6,463 nt of DNA from Propionibacteriaceae bacterium (GCA_021323255.1 JAJTCL010000156.1:1-6463), one strand, 5' to 3'. Counted from the stretch's first letter, positions 1-6,049 are shown. Made by a program: numbers and translations. The notes: generated from the sequence alone by a model not told the origin.

Positions 1-3
1 CCG

Positions 4-900
4 ATGGGCAAGCGTGGCATGGTGCTCGTCGGGGGTGGATCGCTCATTCAAGGTAGCGACGAGTTCTACCCGGAGGAGCAGCCGATCTGCGAGGTTGCCC
101 TCGGCGACCTCTGGATAGATATCCACCTGGTGACCAACGCCGAGTTCCGGCGGTTTGTCAAGGACACGGGTCACGTAACGGTCGCGGAGCAACCCCCCGA
201 CTCGGCGGACTTCCCCGACGCTGACCCGAAAGATCTCGTTCCGGGCTCGCTGGTGTTCACGCCGACACCTGGGCCAGTTCCGCTCGACGATTGGCAGCGA
301 TGGTGGCGCTGGCAGCCCGGGGCCGACTGGCGTCACCCGGACGGACCAGGCAGCTCACTCAACGGCCGGGACCGGCATCCGGTGGTGCACGTCGCTCACG
401 ATGACGCAATTGCCTACGCGGCCTGGGCCGTTAAGCGCCTGCCCACTGAAGCTGAGTGGGAGTACGCCGCCCGGGGCGGGCTGGTCGAGGCCCGCTACCC
501 ATGGGGTGATGACTTCATGCCGCGCGGCCGGGTGATGGCCAATACTTGGCACGGCGATTTTCCCTGGCGCAACGAACTCCCGAAGAAGAATGGGATGACA
601 ACGCCCGTCGGCAGCTACCCGGCCAACGGCTACGGACTTTTTGACGTCTCCGGCAATGTGTGGGAGTGGACTGCGTCGGCATGGACCGCCTCACATGCCC
701 AGATGCACATCGACGCGCAGGCGGCGCCCTCCTGCTGTGCTCCCGTTAAGCGCACCGAGAGCACCCGGTTCGTCACCAAAGGAGGGTCACACCTGTGCGC
801 GCCCAGCTACTGCCACCGTTATCGGCCGGCCGCTCGGCAAGGCCATGCCATCCGCAGCACCACTGGGCACCTGGGTTTCCGCTGTGCAGCTGATCCGTGA
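4..900 (+). CDS. Formylglycine-generating enzyme (sulfatase-activating, SUMF1/FGE family)
   Basis: This enzyme oxidises the active-site cysteine of type I sulfatases to C-alpha-formylglycine, in the cytoplasm, using oxygen and a copper cofactor (family knowledge). The 298-aa product has the full FGE fold: an N-terminal GGG...GS stretch (about 10-18), VTNAEF (43-48), RLPTEAEWEYAARGG (145-159), YPWG (165-168), MANTWHGDFP (178-187), GNVWEW (217-222), and the C-terminal GGSHLCAPSYCHRYRPAAR. In the last, Cys265 and Cys270 form the redox pair of aerobic FGEs. The C-x4-C pair separates true FGE from look-alike SUMF1-domain proteins such as EgtB. Length is normal for bacterial FGE. The start at 4 is not certain, because only three bases precede it and the frame is open to the window edge; Met6 (position 19) is an alternative. 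Val143 stands where most relatives have Gly (WAGKRLP). The likely substrate is the arylsulfatase at 1725-4070, which faces it. Confidence 0.95.
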   Translation: MGKRGMVLVGGGSLIQGSDEFYPEEQPICEVALGDLWIDIHLVTNAEFRRFVKDTGHVTVAEQPPDSADFPDADPKDLVPGSLVFTPTPGPVPLDDWQRWWRWQPGADWRHPDGPGSSLNGRDRHPVVHVAHDDAIAYAAWAVKRLPTEAEWEYAARGGLVEARYPWGDDFMPRGRVMANTWHGDFPWRNELPKKNGMTTPVGSYPANGYGLFDVSGNVWEWTASAWTASHAQMHIDAQAAPSCCAPVKRTESTRFVTKGGSHLCAPSYCHRYRPAARQGHAIRSTTGHLGFRCAADP

Positions 901-932
901 GTCGGAGCAGCCCGTTTCACCTCGGCGCGGAG

Positions 933-1430
933 TTAGAGGGTCCTCAACTGGTTAGTTGCGCGGATCCACAGGGTCTTCAACCGGCATCTCCTGGCCCACT
1001 GGGCTGTGGCGATGTCGTAGTAATCGGGCGTTTCCGCGCCGCCGGGGGGTACAACTCGTCGAGGGCTTCGACCATGAACCCGCTTTCGCGGAGGAGGCGA
1101 ATCCAGTCGCCATGACTTGGATGGAATTCGATCCCGCCGCCAGGCCACTTCGTTCTGGACATCCCTTAGGGGCCGCAGCAGGCGATCCCCTGAGTGCCAG
1201 CCGTCCTCGGGCACGCGCACCGTCACCTAGACGCTGTTGGTCAGGAACACGAGGAGTCCACAGGGCCGGAGAAGCCGAGCCGCCTCGGCGACGCAGCGTT
1301 GAGGGTGCACAATATGCAGGTCGCGTACTCGCTGACGGCGGGGTCAAAGTAGCCATCCGGGACGGTGACATTCTCGGCGTTGGCCTCGACCAGCGGGAAG
1401 GGCAGACCGAGGTGCTCCTGCGAGCGTCGG
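933..1430 (-). pseudogene. Degraded class I SAM-dependent methyltransferase remnant
   Basis: Three reading-frame segments read in order on the minus strand rebuild the middle and C-terminal parts of a class I methyltransferase. Segment 1 (1429-1307) reads HLGLPFPLVEANAENVTVPDG then FDPAVSEYA, resembling motif II and the post-motif acidic region. Segment 2 (1295-1140) is in another frame and reads AEAARLLRPCGLLVFLTNSV, then a TAG stop (1227-1229), then VPEDGWHSGDRLLRP. Segment 3 (1147-1043) is in the first frame and reads IEFHPSHGDWIRLLRESGF. The last part (1049-951) returns to the second frame and reads YYDIATAQWARR...LWIRATN. That is three frameshifts (near 1300, 1145 and 1045) and one nonsense codon. 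The N-terminal glycine-rich SAM motif I is absent; homology stops near 1430 where a membrane-protein fragment begins on the other strand. The family is recognised from memory of typical proteins, so the substrate cannot be named. It is clearly non-functional. Confidence 0.8.
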
Positions 1431-1431
1431 G

Positions 1432-1696
1432 ATCCTGCTGGTCGCCGATGTCGTCGGCGCACCCATCTGGATAGCCGTCATCGTCAGCACCGTGTTGTTG
1501 ACCGTCTACAGCTTCTTTGCGGGCTGACGCGCCGGGCTCGCCCTCGGGGTAGCCTGCCGAGCGCTTCCGTCGGTGCGGCGCTGGGAATCTTGATCATCAT
1601 GATGAAAGTTCTGGCCTGTACTGACGTCGTCGTGCCACCCCAGCCTTGGCCGCCAGCATGGCGATGCGCGGATTGTTCGTCGGCCTGCCCACCTGA
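1432..1696 (+). pseudogene. Fragments of an unidentified integral membrane protein (C-terminal remnant)
   Basis: Hydrophobic stretches are spread over the three plus-strand frames. At 1432-1527 the frame reads GILLVADVVGAPIWI then AVIVSTVLLTVYSFFAG and a TGA, which looks like a transmembrane helix. At about 1567-1620 another frame reads SVGAALGILIIMMKVLA, a second helix. At about 1643-1696 a third frame reads ALAASMAMRGLFVGLPT and a TGA. Joined by two frame changes and one readthrough they would make a multi-helix C-terminus that ends 28 bases before the arylsulfatase stop codon. No ribosome binding site or intact frame is present. The left edge coincides with the broken N-terminus of the methyltransferase remnant, so 1430-1435 may be a deletion or recombination junction. 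I do not recognise the family. The single-gene interpretation is an inference from hydrophobicity alone. Confidence 0.4.
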
Positions 1697-1724
1697 CGTA
1701 GATCGTCTCCGGTTGATGGGTGGG

Positions 1725-4070
1725 TTACTGGCGGGCGAAAGCCGCGCGGGCTTCGGCGGCCAGGTCCACGAAGGGTTCGCCGCTGACGTCGATGAAGACG
1801 TTCTTTATGGTGCCGCCGAGGAACGGCCAGGGCGATTCGCCTGCGTAGTCGTGGGCGACCGGCTCGGCCCCAGAGCGTCCGACGACCAGGCCGCCGCCGC
1901 CGAGTCCGAACTTGCCGGGCTGGGTCCGGATCGTATCCTCACCGACCTTTTGGTCGCGGATATAGAGGCTGAGCGTGCCCTGGGTGGGCATCGTGTCGCC
2001 TTGCCGGTCGAAGGAGGCAGACAAGACGAGGTGGCCGCTCGGGATCCTCTCGTCGGACTCGACGATTTGCTCCAGCTCACCGATGAAGTTGTAGACGTAC
2101 GTGAGCCTGCCATCCTTCACGTAAAGGGCGTGGCCGCCGAACCGCGAGCCCTGGGAGAAGATGACGCCGCCGGCTTCGGGTGTCTCGATGTCCATCTCGG
2201 CGGCGATCGTGTAGGAGCGGTTCCGGATGTTGGGAGTAACCGACTCAGGCACCTCCGCCCCACGAGGGAAGTAGACATAGCGAGAGCGCGGCTTGGAGAG
2301 CTGGGGCCGTTCGGTGGTCAGAATCTCAACCGCGCCGCGCGACTCAAGCGGCAGCGCCTGGTACTTCCCCGCTTCGGCCCACCACAGAGCCATCAGCTCC
2401 TGCAGTTTCTCGGGGTACTGTTCGGCTAGATCGCGACACTCGCTGGGATCTGCCTGGGTATCGAACAGTTCCCATCTCTGCTGGTGGAAGTCGCCCCAGG
2501 AGTCAGGCGCCGCGGGCACCGCGGTCGCGGCCTTCCAGCCCTGATGCCAAATCGCCCGGGTGCCGAGCATCGAGTAGAACTGTGTCTGCTTCTGCGTCGG
2601 CCCATCGGCATTGTCAAAGCTGGACTTGAAGCTGACACCCTCCAGCGGCTTTTGGGTGTAGCCGTTGACAAGGTCGGGCAGCTCAACGCCCAGACACTCC
2701 AACAGCGTCGGCACGATGTCTACCGCATGGCAGTACTGGCGCCGCAGCCCGGCGGCCCCGGCAATGCCGTCAGGCCACGAGACGATCATGGGGTCGGCAG
2801 TGCCGCCCTCGTAGTTGGAGTAACGCTTCCACATCTTGAACGGCGTGTTGAATGCCCACGCCCAGCCGTTCGGGTAGTGGTTGAAGGTGCTTGGTCCGCC
2901 GAGCTCGTCGAGGTACTTGAGGTTCTCCTCGATCGTGTCAGGGACGCCGTTGAAAAACTTGTTCTCGTTCACCGAGCCGTTCGGGCCACCCTCCCCTGAG
3001 GAGCCATTGTCGGAGACGAGCACGATGATCGTGTTGTCGAGCTGGCCGCTCTCCTCCAGGTAGTCCAGCAGCCGCCCCAGTTCATGATCGGCATGGCTGA
3101 GGAACCCGGCGAAGACCTCCGCCATCCGCGCGAACAGCCGCTGTTCGGCGTCGGAGAGTGAGTCCCACGGTCGCACTGTGTCGAGCTCCGACCACGGCTT
3201 GCCGTCGTGGCTGGTCGTCTCGGTGTACGGGTTGATCGGGGACAGCTCCGCCCCTTCGGGGATGATCCCCAGCTGCTGCTGCCGCTGGAACACCTGCTCG
3301 CGGTAGGCCTCATAACCCATGTCGAACTTGCCCTGGTACTTGTCCGCCCAGTCTTTCGGCGCGTGATGTGGCGCGTGCGCGGCACCGGGGCAGTAGTAGA
3401 GGAAGAACGGCTTGTCCGGCGCGATCGCCTTCGCATCTTGGACGAACTCGATCGCCTTGTCGGTCAGATCGACGGTGAGGTGATAGCCGTCCTCGGGCGA
3501 CTTGGGCTGCTGAACGGGATGGTTGTCATAGACCAGATCGGGATACCACTGGTTCGTCTCGCCGCCGAGGAACCCGTAGTAGCGCTCGAAGCCACGCCCA
3601 AGCGGCCACTGGCGCTTCGACGAGGCCAGGTTCATCTCGTCCTCGGCGCACAGGTGCCACTTCCCGACGTGGTAGGTGTTCCAACCCCGGTCGTTCAGTA
3701 CCTCGGCGATGTTCGCGCACTCGAACGGGATGTGCCCGTTGGCGTTGGGGAACCCTGAGGTGGCCTCGGTGATGCACGCCAAGCCGTTGGTCGTGTGGTT
3801 GCGCCCCGTCAGCAGACTGGAGCGGGTTGGTGAACACAACGCGGTCGTGTGGAAGTTGGTGTACGTCAGTCCCCGCTCCGCGACCCGGTTGATGTTCGGC
3901 GTCTCGATCAGTCCGCCATACGGCTCCATCGCTGAGAAGCCGACATCGTCAAGCACGACGTAGACGACGTTTGGAGCCCCTTCCGGCGCGATGGGCTGCG
4001 TGTACGGCTCCCAATCCGGGACCGAATCCTTGATGTCAATGTTGACAACACCCTTAAACGGACGAGCCAC
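1725..4070 (-). CDS. Type I arylsulfatase, long AtsA/AtsD-like family
   Basis: The enzyme hydrolyses sulfate esters using a formylglycine nucleophile and a Ca2+ ion. The 781-aa product carries all catalytic motifs: metal ligands D41-D42 in VVLDDVG; the C-S-P-T-R signature at 79-83, followed by SSLLTGR, where Cys79 (codon 3834-3836) becomes formylglycine and Arg83 stabilises it; GKWH (Lys137, His139); AHAP with His232; SDNG with metal ligands D354-N355; and Lys415 before NYEGG. Roles are assigned by analogy with Pseudomonas AtsA. Residues about 590-770 form a C-terminal region with beta-sandwich character (ITAAEM-like strands, SQGSRFGGHALYV, GLVVGRSG), as in the ~780-aa mycobacterial sulfatases. 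There is no signal peptide, so it is likely cytoplasmic, where FGE acts. The start is GTG, preceded at 8 bases by a perfect AGGAGG. It is convergent with the FGE gene, with about 820 bp of decayed DNA between them. The natural substrate cannot be read from the sequence; an alkylsulfatase role is less likely given this family type. Confidence 0.95.
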   Translation of the reverse strand: MARPFKGVVNIDIKDSVPDWEPYTQPIAPEGAPNVVYVVLDDVGFSAMEPYGGLIETPNINRVAERGLTYTNFHTTALCSPTRSSLLTGRNHTTNGLACITEATSGFPNANGHIPFECANIAEVLNDRGWNTYHVGKWHLCAEDEMNLASSKRQWPLGRGFERYYGFLGGETNQWYPDLVYDNHPVQQPKSPEDGYHLTVDLTDKAIEFVQDAKAIAPDKPFFLYYCPGAAHAPHHAPKDWADKYQGKFDMGYEAYREQVFQRQQQLGIIPEGAELSPINPYTETTSHDGKPWSELDTVRPWDSLSDAEQRLFARMAEVFAGFLSHADHELGRLLDYLEESGQLDNTIIVLVSDNGSSGEGGPNGSVNENKFFNGVPDTIEENLKYLDELGGPSTFNHYPNGWAWAFNTPFKMWKRYSNYEGGTADPMIVSWPDGIAGAAGLRRQYCHAVDIVPTLLECLGVELPDLVNGYTQKPLEGVSFKSSFDNADGPTQKQTQFYSMLGTRAIWHQGWKAATAVPAAPDSWGDFHQQRWELFDTQADPSECRDLAEQYPEKLQELMALWWAEAGKYQALPLESRGAVEILTTERPQLSKPRSRYVYFPRGAEVPESVTPNIRNRSYTIAAEMDIETPEAGGVIFSQGSRFGGHALYVKDGRLTYVYNFIGELEQIVESDERIPSGHLVLSASFDRQGDTMPTQGTLSLYIRDQKVGEDTIRTQPGKFGLGGGGLVVGRSGAEPVAHDYAGESPWPFLGGTIKNVFIDVSGEPFVDLAAEARAAFARQ

Positions 4071-4078
4071 GACAAACG

Positions 4079-4084
4079 CCTCCT
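4079..4084 (-). promoter_or_regulatory. Ribosome binding site of the arylsulfatase
   Basis: The minus strand reads AGGAGG, then eight bases, then GTG. It is a full match to the anti-Shine-Dalgarno sequence and it fixes the GTG at 4070 as the start. Confidence 0.85.
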
Positions 4085-4095
4085 ACATCGACTTT

Positions 4096-4107
4096 CGATG
4101 ATCATCG
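4096..4107. promoter_or_regulatory. 12-bp perfect palindrome upstream of the arylsulfatase
   Basis: CGATGATCATCG is identical to its own reverse complement and lies 26-37 bases before the arylsulfatase start codon, just upstream of its ribosome binding site. It could be an operator half or a chance palindrome. No regulator gene for it is visible here. Confidence 0.35.
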
Positions 4108-4128
4108 CAAGGTGCCCCACCGCTCGCA

Positions 4129-4145
4129 TCACCCAGACTGGGTGA
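4129..4145. promoter_or_regulatory. 17-bp inverted repeat, candidate operator upstream of the arylsulfatase
   Basis: TCACCCAG, a single A, then CTGGGTGA: two perfect 8-base arms around one central base. It is centred 67 bases upstream of the arylsulfatase GTG, a usual place for a dimeric repressor or activator site. The symmetry is seen directly; the regulatory role is inferred. It lies outside any gene. Confidence 0.45.
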
Positions 4146-4259
4146 AGCTGGCGGGGGAAGTCCTGCGCGCATCAACCTGTCGCAAGCGACACCCCGCGCC
4201 GGGCTCGATTGACCTCAGAACAGGTCACTCGCCATCCCCAAATCGGGGAAGGGAACTAC

Positions 4260-4475
4260 TACCCGCACTCGGCCATTGCGTTATCAAAGCTGTCACCGCT
4301 GCACCTTCTCCAGCGTGTGGCTGGCCATCAAGACCCGGCGGTGACGAGCCGTTATCTTCACCCGGATCACCAGGCCGTGCTCGATGTGGGGGCTTCGTAC
4401 TCGCGCTGGTGGGCCCAATCTGGGCCCAACTCCCCGGCGCTGAGACTAGTGGAGGATGGGCCTGTGGCCGGATGA
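4260..4475 (+). pseudogene. Tyrosine recombinase (phage/ICE-type integrase), C-terminal fragment
   Basis: The frame ends with the C-terminal catalytic part of a tyrosine integrase: LLQRVAGHQDPAVTSRYLHPD, then GASYSRWWAQSGPN. GHQDP supplies the box-II histidine region, and the Tyr of SRYLHP (codon 4353-4355) is the catalytic nucleophile. Just upstream, YYPHSAIAL sits where the conserved LRH-TA (H-x-x-R) motif is expected, but the Arg is replaced by Pro. Before that no homology is seen: the N-terminal arm-binding domain and the first catalytic Arg are missing, though the frame stays open from a TTG at 4209. About 70 residues remain of an expected 350-400, so it cannot recombine DNA. It points at the tRNA-half att site that starts 40 bases after its stop codon, the usual order of int and att in elements that insert into tRNA genes. 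Confidence 0.8.
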
Positions 4476-4501
4476 ACGCGGCTCTGATCAGGTGTGATAA
4501 T

Positions 4502-4519
4502 CCGACATTGACTTGTCGG
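4502..4519. repeat. 6-bp inverted repeat at the tRNA-fragment end
   Basis: CCGACA, six bases, TGTCGG is a perfect inverted repeat that overlaps the acceptor end of the proline tRNA fragment. As RNA on the minus strand it would form a small hairpin at the tRNA 3' end. It may be a terminator-like stem or part of the recombination site; there is no U-run. Confidence 0.35.
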
Positions 4520-4557
4520 GCTGGCGAGATTTGAACTCGCGACCCCTTGACCCCCAG
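4516..4557 (-). other. 3' half of tRNA-Pro(GGG): integration attachment-site remnant
   Basis: The minus strand reads as the 3' half of a tRNA. The anticodon loop is CTGGGGG with anticodon GGG. Next come the 3' anticodon-stem strand TCAAG and a five-base variable loop. The T arm is GCGAG-TTCAAAT-CTCGC, with all five pairs formed and the conserved TTC. The acceptor strand is CAGCCCG and the discriminator base is A. The other side of the anticodon stem (CTTGA), the D arm and the 5' acceptor strand (CGGGCTG) are not found upstream, where unrelated sequence starts exactly at the loop edge (4558). A tRNA cut at the anticodon loop is the typical core left by an element that inserted into a tRNA gene and rebuilt it at its other end. 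Together with the integrase tail next to it, this is best read as attL/attR or a displaced tRNA end. It is not a working tRNA. Confidence 0.85.
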
Positions 4558-4642
4558 ATCGGGTGTCGATGGTTGTCGCGCCTGAACCACTTATCGCTGG
4601 TGTCCATCGTTGACCGTTGAGGTGCACTGAGTGCGGCGGGCG

Positions 4643-4664
4643 TGGTCCGTAGTTGGTCCGTAGT
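4643..4664. repeat. Tandem direct repeat, 2 x 11 bp
   Basis: TGGTCCGTAGT occurs twice with no gap, 86 bases beyond the tRNA-half core. Short direct repeats at this distance from an att core are typical of integrase arm-binding sites, but that role is inferred. Eleven bp is about one helical turn. Tandem slippage is the simpler explanation. Confidence 0.5.
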
Positions 4665-4990
4665 TTCGCCGCGTTCTCATGGCGCCCTCGTGATTGGCGA
4701 TGGATCAGCACGTACCGGCCCAAGACCGCCCAGGCAACGGATATACGCACTCGCAAAGGCGATCGTCCGGGCTTTGCAACCGGGCAATGGCCGCAGCCAC
4801 CGATGCGAATCGGGAGGACGAACCGCGCTCAAGGCTGTCCAAGGACTGTCAGCGAAGCAACGCCAGATTATGGATCTCGGAGACGAGGGAGTGAAGCGGC
4901 CCAAACCGGATGAGGGATCGGATAATGACACTGACGCCAAAGGTTAACCCGCAGACTGGCCCGCTATGCCAGCCTTGATCGTCCTAGCAC
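4665..4990. other. Gene-poor stretch, no supported gene
   Basis: Several short frames stay open on both strands but none has a recognisable family, a good ribosome binding site or consistent protein character. One plus-strand frame ending in a stop at 4945-4947 has a hydrophilic tail (GLSAKQRQIMDL...DNDTDAKG) that looks somewhat protein-like and could be the end of a lost mobile-element gene. A weak hairpin (CTGGC 4956-4960, GCCAG 4968-4972) precedes the next gene. The stretch is probably mobile-element debris. Confidence 0.35.
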
Positions 4991-5000
4991 GGAGGCCGAG

Positions 5001-5375
5001 ATGCCAATCTGTAAGCCCTATCACAACACAGTTCGACAGTTTGTCGATGGCGAATACAGCGAAGGGGGTAGAAGCAGATACATCCGACACCCCTCCTACG
5101 CAAAGGGGCCCTCAAATTACATTCGTTCGTTCCTATTGATCCAGAAGGATCTCGAGACTCTGTTTGACTACGTCGAGCCCAGCTGACCAGAATCTCAATA
5201 CGTACTCCTTCCGGCTATATGAGCTATCGCTCCGCTGTTGCACTGAAGTCGAAGCGAACTTCAAGGAAATCTTCCGAGCCAATACTTACATTGGCAGGTA
5301 CGACATGACGCACTATGTGAAAATCGATCAATCCCACTATTTGTCGAGATATGAAATCAAAATGCCGTACTGGTT
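5001..5375 (+). pseudogene. Frameshifted hypothetical protein, mobile-element type
   Basis: The ATG at 5001 follows GGAGG (4991-4995) at five bases, so this was once a translated gene. The first frame runs 61 codons (MPICKPYHNTVRQFVDG... to FDYVEPS) and stops at TGA 5184-5186. The next frame continues at once with DQNLNTYSFRLYELSLRCC, TEVEANFKEIF and LSRYEIKMPYW. Dropping the single T at 5184 joins them as EPSDQN in one frame, so a 1-bp insertion explains the break. Protein character is lost after MPYW (about 5373), and the frame then runs into the 3' end of the convergent CGNR gene, so the C-terminus also seems cut off. GC is about 48% at 5161-5340 by hand count, far below the sulfatase region, and codon use is unlike its neighbours; both suggest horizontal origin. 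The EPSD...YSxRxYELxLRxCTExEAN pattern resembles a family of uncharacterised bacterial proteins I recall; no function is assigned. Deliberate recoding is possible but no slippery site is seen. Confidence 0.65.
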
Positions 5376-5380
5376 AACGA

Positions 5381-5956
5381 TCACTCCGCTGATCTGGGGT
5401 GTTTGCGCTGCTTGGCATTGAAGCGCGCTTTCTTCTGACGATTCCCGCACGTGTTCATGTCACACCATTTGCGGGTGCGACTTTGGCTGGTGTCGAAGAA
5501 GGCGGCTTGGCAGGTTGGTGATGCACACAAGGCCAATTTTCCGTCTCGTTCGCCTGCAATGATGCTGATCGCATCGGCGGCGATCACGCTGAGGGCATCT
5601 TCCACGCAGGAAGCCGAGCTGAGCCGCCATTGCCGCTTACCCTCGGGCGTCAGGATCGCAGCGGCCCGACCCTCAGCGCTGCAGTCATTGATGACTTGGA
5701 CAGCAGATGCAGGGAGAGCGTTCTGGATCGCGGCCGCTGTCGCGGCGACGTGAATCGACTCCCTCAGTTCCCGAGCGAGGTCGAGCTGGGCAGTGGTGCA
5801 GGAGTCCACAGCGAGGCCGTTCACTGCCAGCCAGTCGACGAGTCGGTGCGGCGTGGGAATGCGCTCCACAGCGTTGCCATGACGCTCCGTCAGAGTCGCC
5901 GTGAAGCTGGTCGCTAGCACCTTACCGAGGCGAAAGTCAGGGAACCCAGCACGCAT
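5381..5956 (-). CDS. ABATE/CGNR zinc-finger transcriptional regulator
   Basis: The 191-aa product has the layout of the ABATE-CGNR family. The N-terminal region (about 1-130) fits the predicted ligand-sensing ABATE domain: DFRLGKVLATSFTATLTERHG at the front, then TPHRLVDWLAVNGL and a helix LDLARELRESIHVAA. The C-terminal CGNR zinc finger follows (141-185): Cys144 and Cys149 in LCASPTC, Cys165 and Cys170 in WCDMNTCGNR, followed by the basic QKKARFNAKQRK tail. All four zinc-binding cysteines and the CGNR signature are present, so it looks intact. Members are thought to be DNA-binding, ligand-responsive regulators (family knowledge, few characterised). The ATG at 5956 follows AAGGTGG at four bases. 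It diverges from the epoxide hydrolase, with three phased repeats between them, so it probably regulates itself and that hydrolase. The effector is unknown; an epoxide or related xenobiotic would fit the neighbour but is a guess. Confidence 0.9.
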   Translation of the reverse strand: MRAGFPDFRLGKVLATSFTATLTERHGNAVERIPTPHRLVDWLAVNGLAVDSCTTAQLDLARELRESIHVAATAAAIQNALPASAVQVINDCSAEGRAAAILTPEGKRQWRLSSASCVEDALSVIAADAISIIAGERDGKLALCASPTCQAAFFDTSQSRTRKWCDMNTCGNRQKKARFNAKQRKHPRSAE

Positions 5957-5960
5957 GGAA

Positions 5961-5967
5961 CCACCTT
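5961..5967 (-). promoter_or_regulatory. Ribosome binding site of the CGNR regulator
   Basis: AAGGTGG on the minus strand lies four bases before the ATG at 5956. It overlaps the edge of the nearest TTAGCYGGTT repeat by two bases, so a protein bound there would sit over this gene's translation start region. Confidence 0.6.
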
Positions 5968-6038
5968 AGCTGGTTGCACACTGCCATGATGACATGCTAG
6001 AACTGTCTTAGCCGGTTCGTGATAGTTCGTAGCCGGTT
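5966..6038. promoter_or_regulatory. Three phased direct repeats (TTAGCYGGTT), candidate CGNR operator
   Basis: TTAGCTGGTT at 5966-5975, TTAGCCGGTT at 6008-6017 and GTAGCCGGTT at 6029-6038 all have the same orientation. Start-to-start distances are 42 and 21 bp, four and two helical turns, so all three face the same side of the DNA. The expected fourth position (5987) has no clear match. They fill the divergent promoter region between the regulator and the epoxide hydrolase. The repeats are seen directly; that they bind the CGNR protein is inferred from position. Confidence 0.65.
5974..6003 (+). promoter_or_regulatory. Possible promoter of the epoxide hydrolase
   Basis: TTGCAC (5974-5979) and TAGAAC (5998-6003) are separated by 18 bases and partly match -35 and -10 elements. 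Transcription would start near 6010, inside the second repeat, which would let a bound protein block it. The match is moderate, and actinobacterial promoters are hard to call by eye. Confidence 0.3.
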
Positions 6039-6049
6039 CCGCGATGGCC

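Noticed and set aside
1365..2429. Long plus-strand open frame (354 codons) opposite the arylsulfatase end
   Set aside because: It overlaps the minus-strand sulfatase over most of its length, has no recognisable family, and is typical of antisense shadows in high-GC coding DNA.
3207..3758. Plus-strand open frame of 183 codons inside the arylsulfatase
   Set aside because: It lies wholly antisense to catalytic motifs of the sulfatase and has an Arg/Val-rich shadow composition.
4211..4249. Small inverted repeats (GACCT/AGGTC and TCCCC/GGGGA)
   Set aside because: Stems of only five bases with loops of five to six, no U-run and no gene end nearby; chance level in this base composition.
4112..4534. 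Plus-strand 140-codon frame and minus-strand frames over the integrase remnant
   Set aside because: Only the frame ending at 4475 shows recombinase motifs; the others lack any family features and span the tRNA half.
4516..4557. Functional tRNA-Pro gene
   Set aside because: The D arm, the 5' strand of the anticodon stem and the 5' acceptor strand are absent.
4642..4947. Plus-strand 101-codon frame with a hydrophilic tail
   Set aside because: No convincing start, ribosome binding site or family; kept only as possible debris in the gene-poor stretch.
5451..5917. Plus-strand frames over the CGNR gene
   Set aside because: They are antisense to the clear CGNR regulator and have no protein features of their own.
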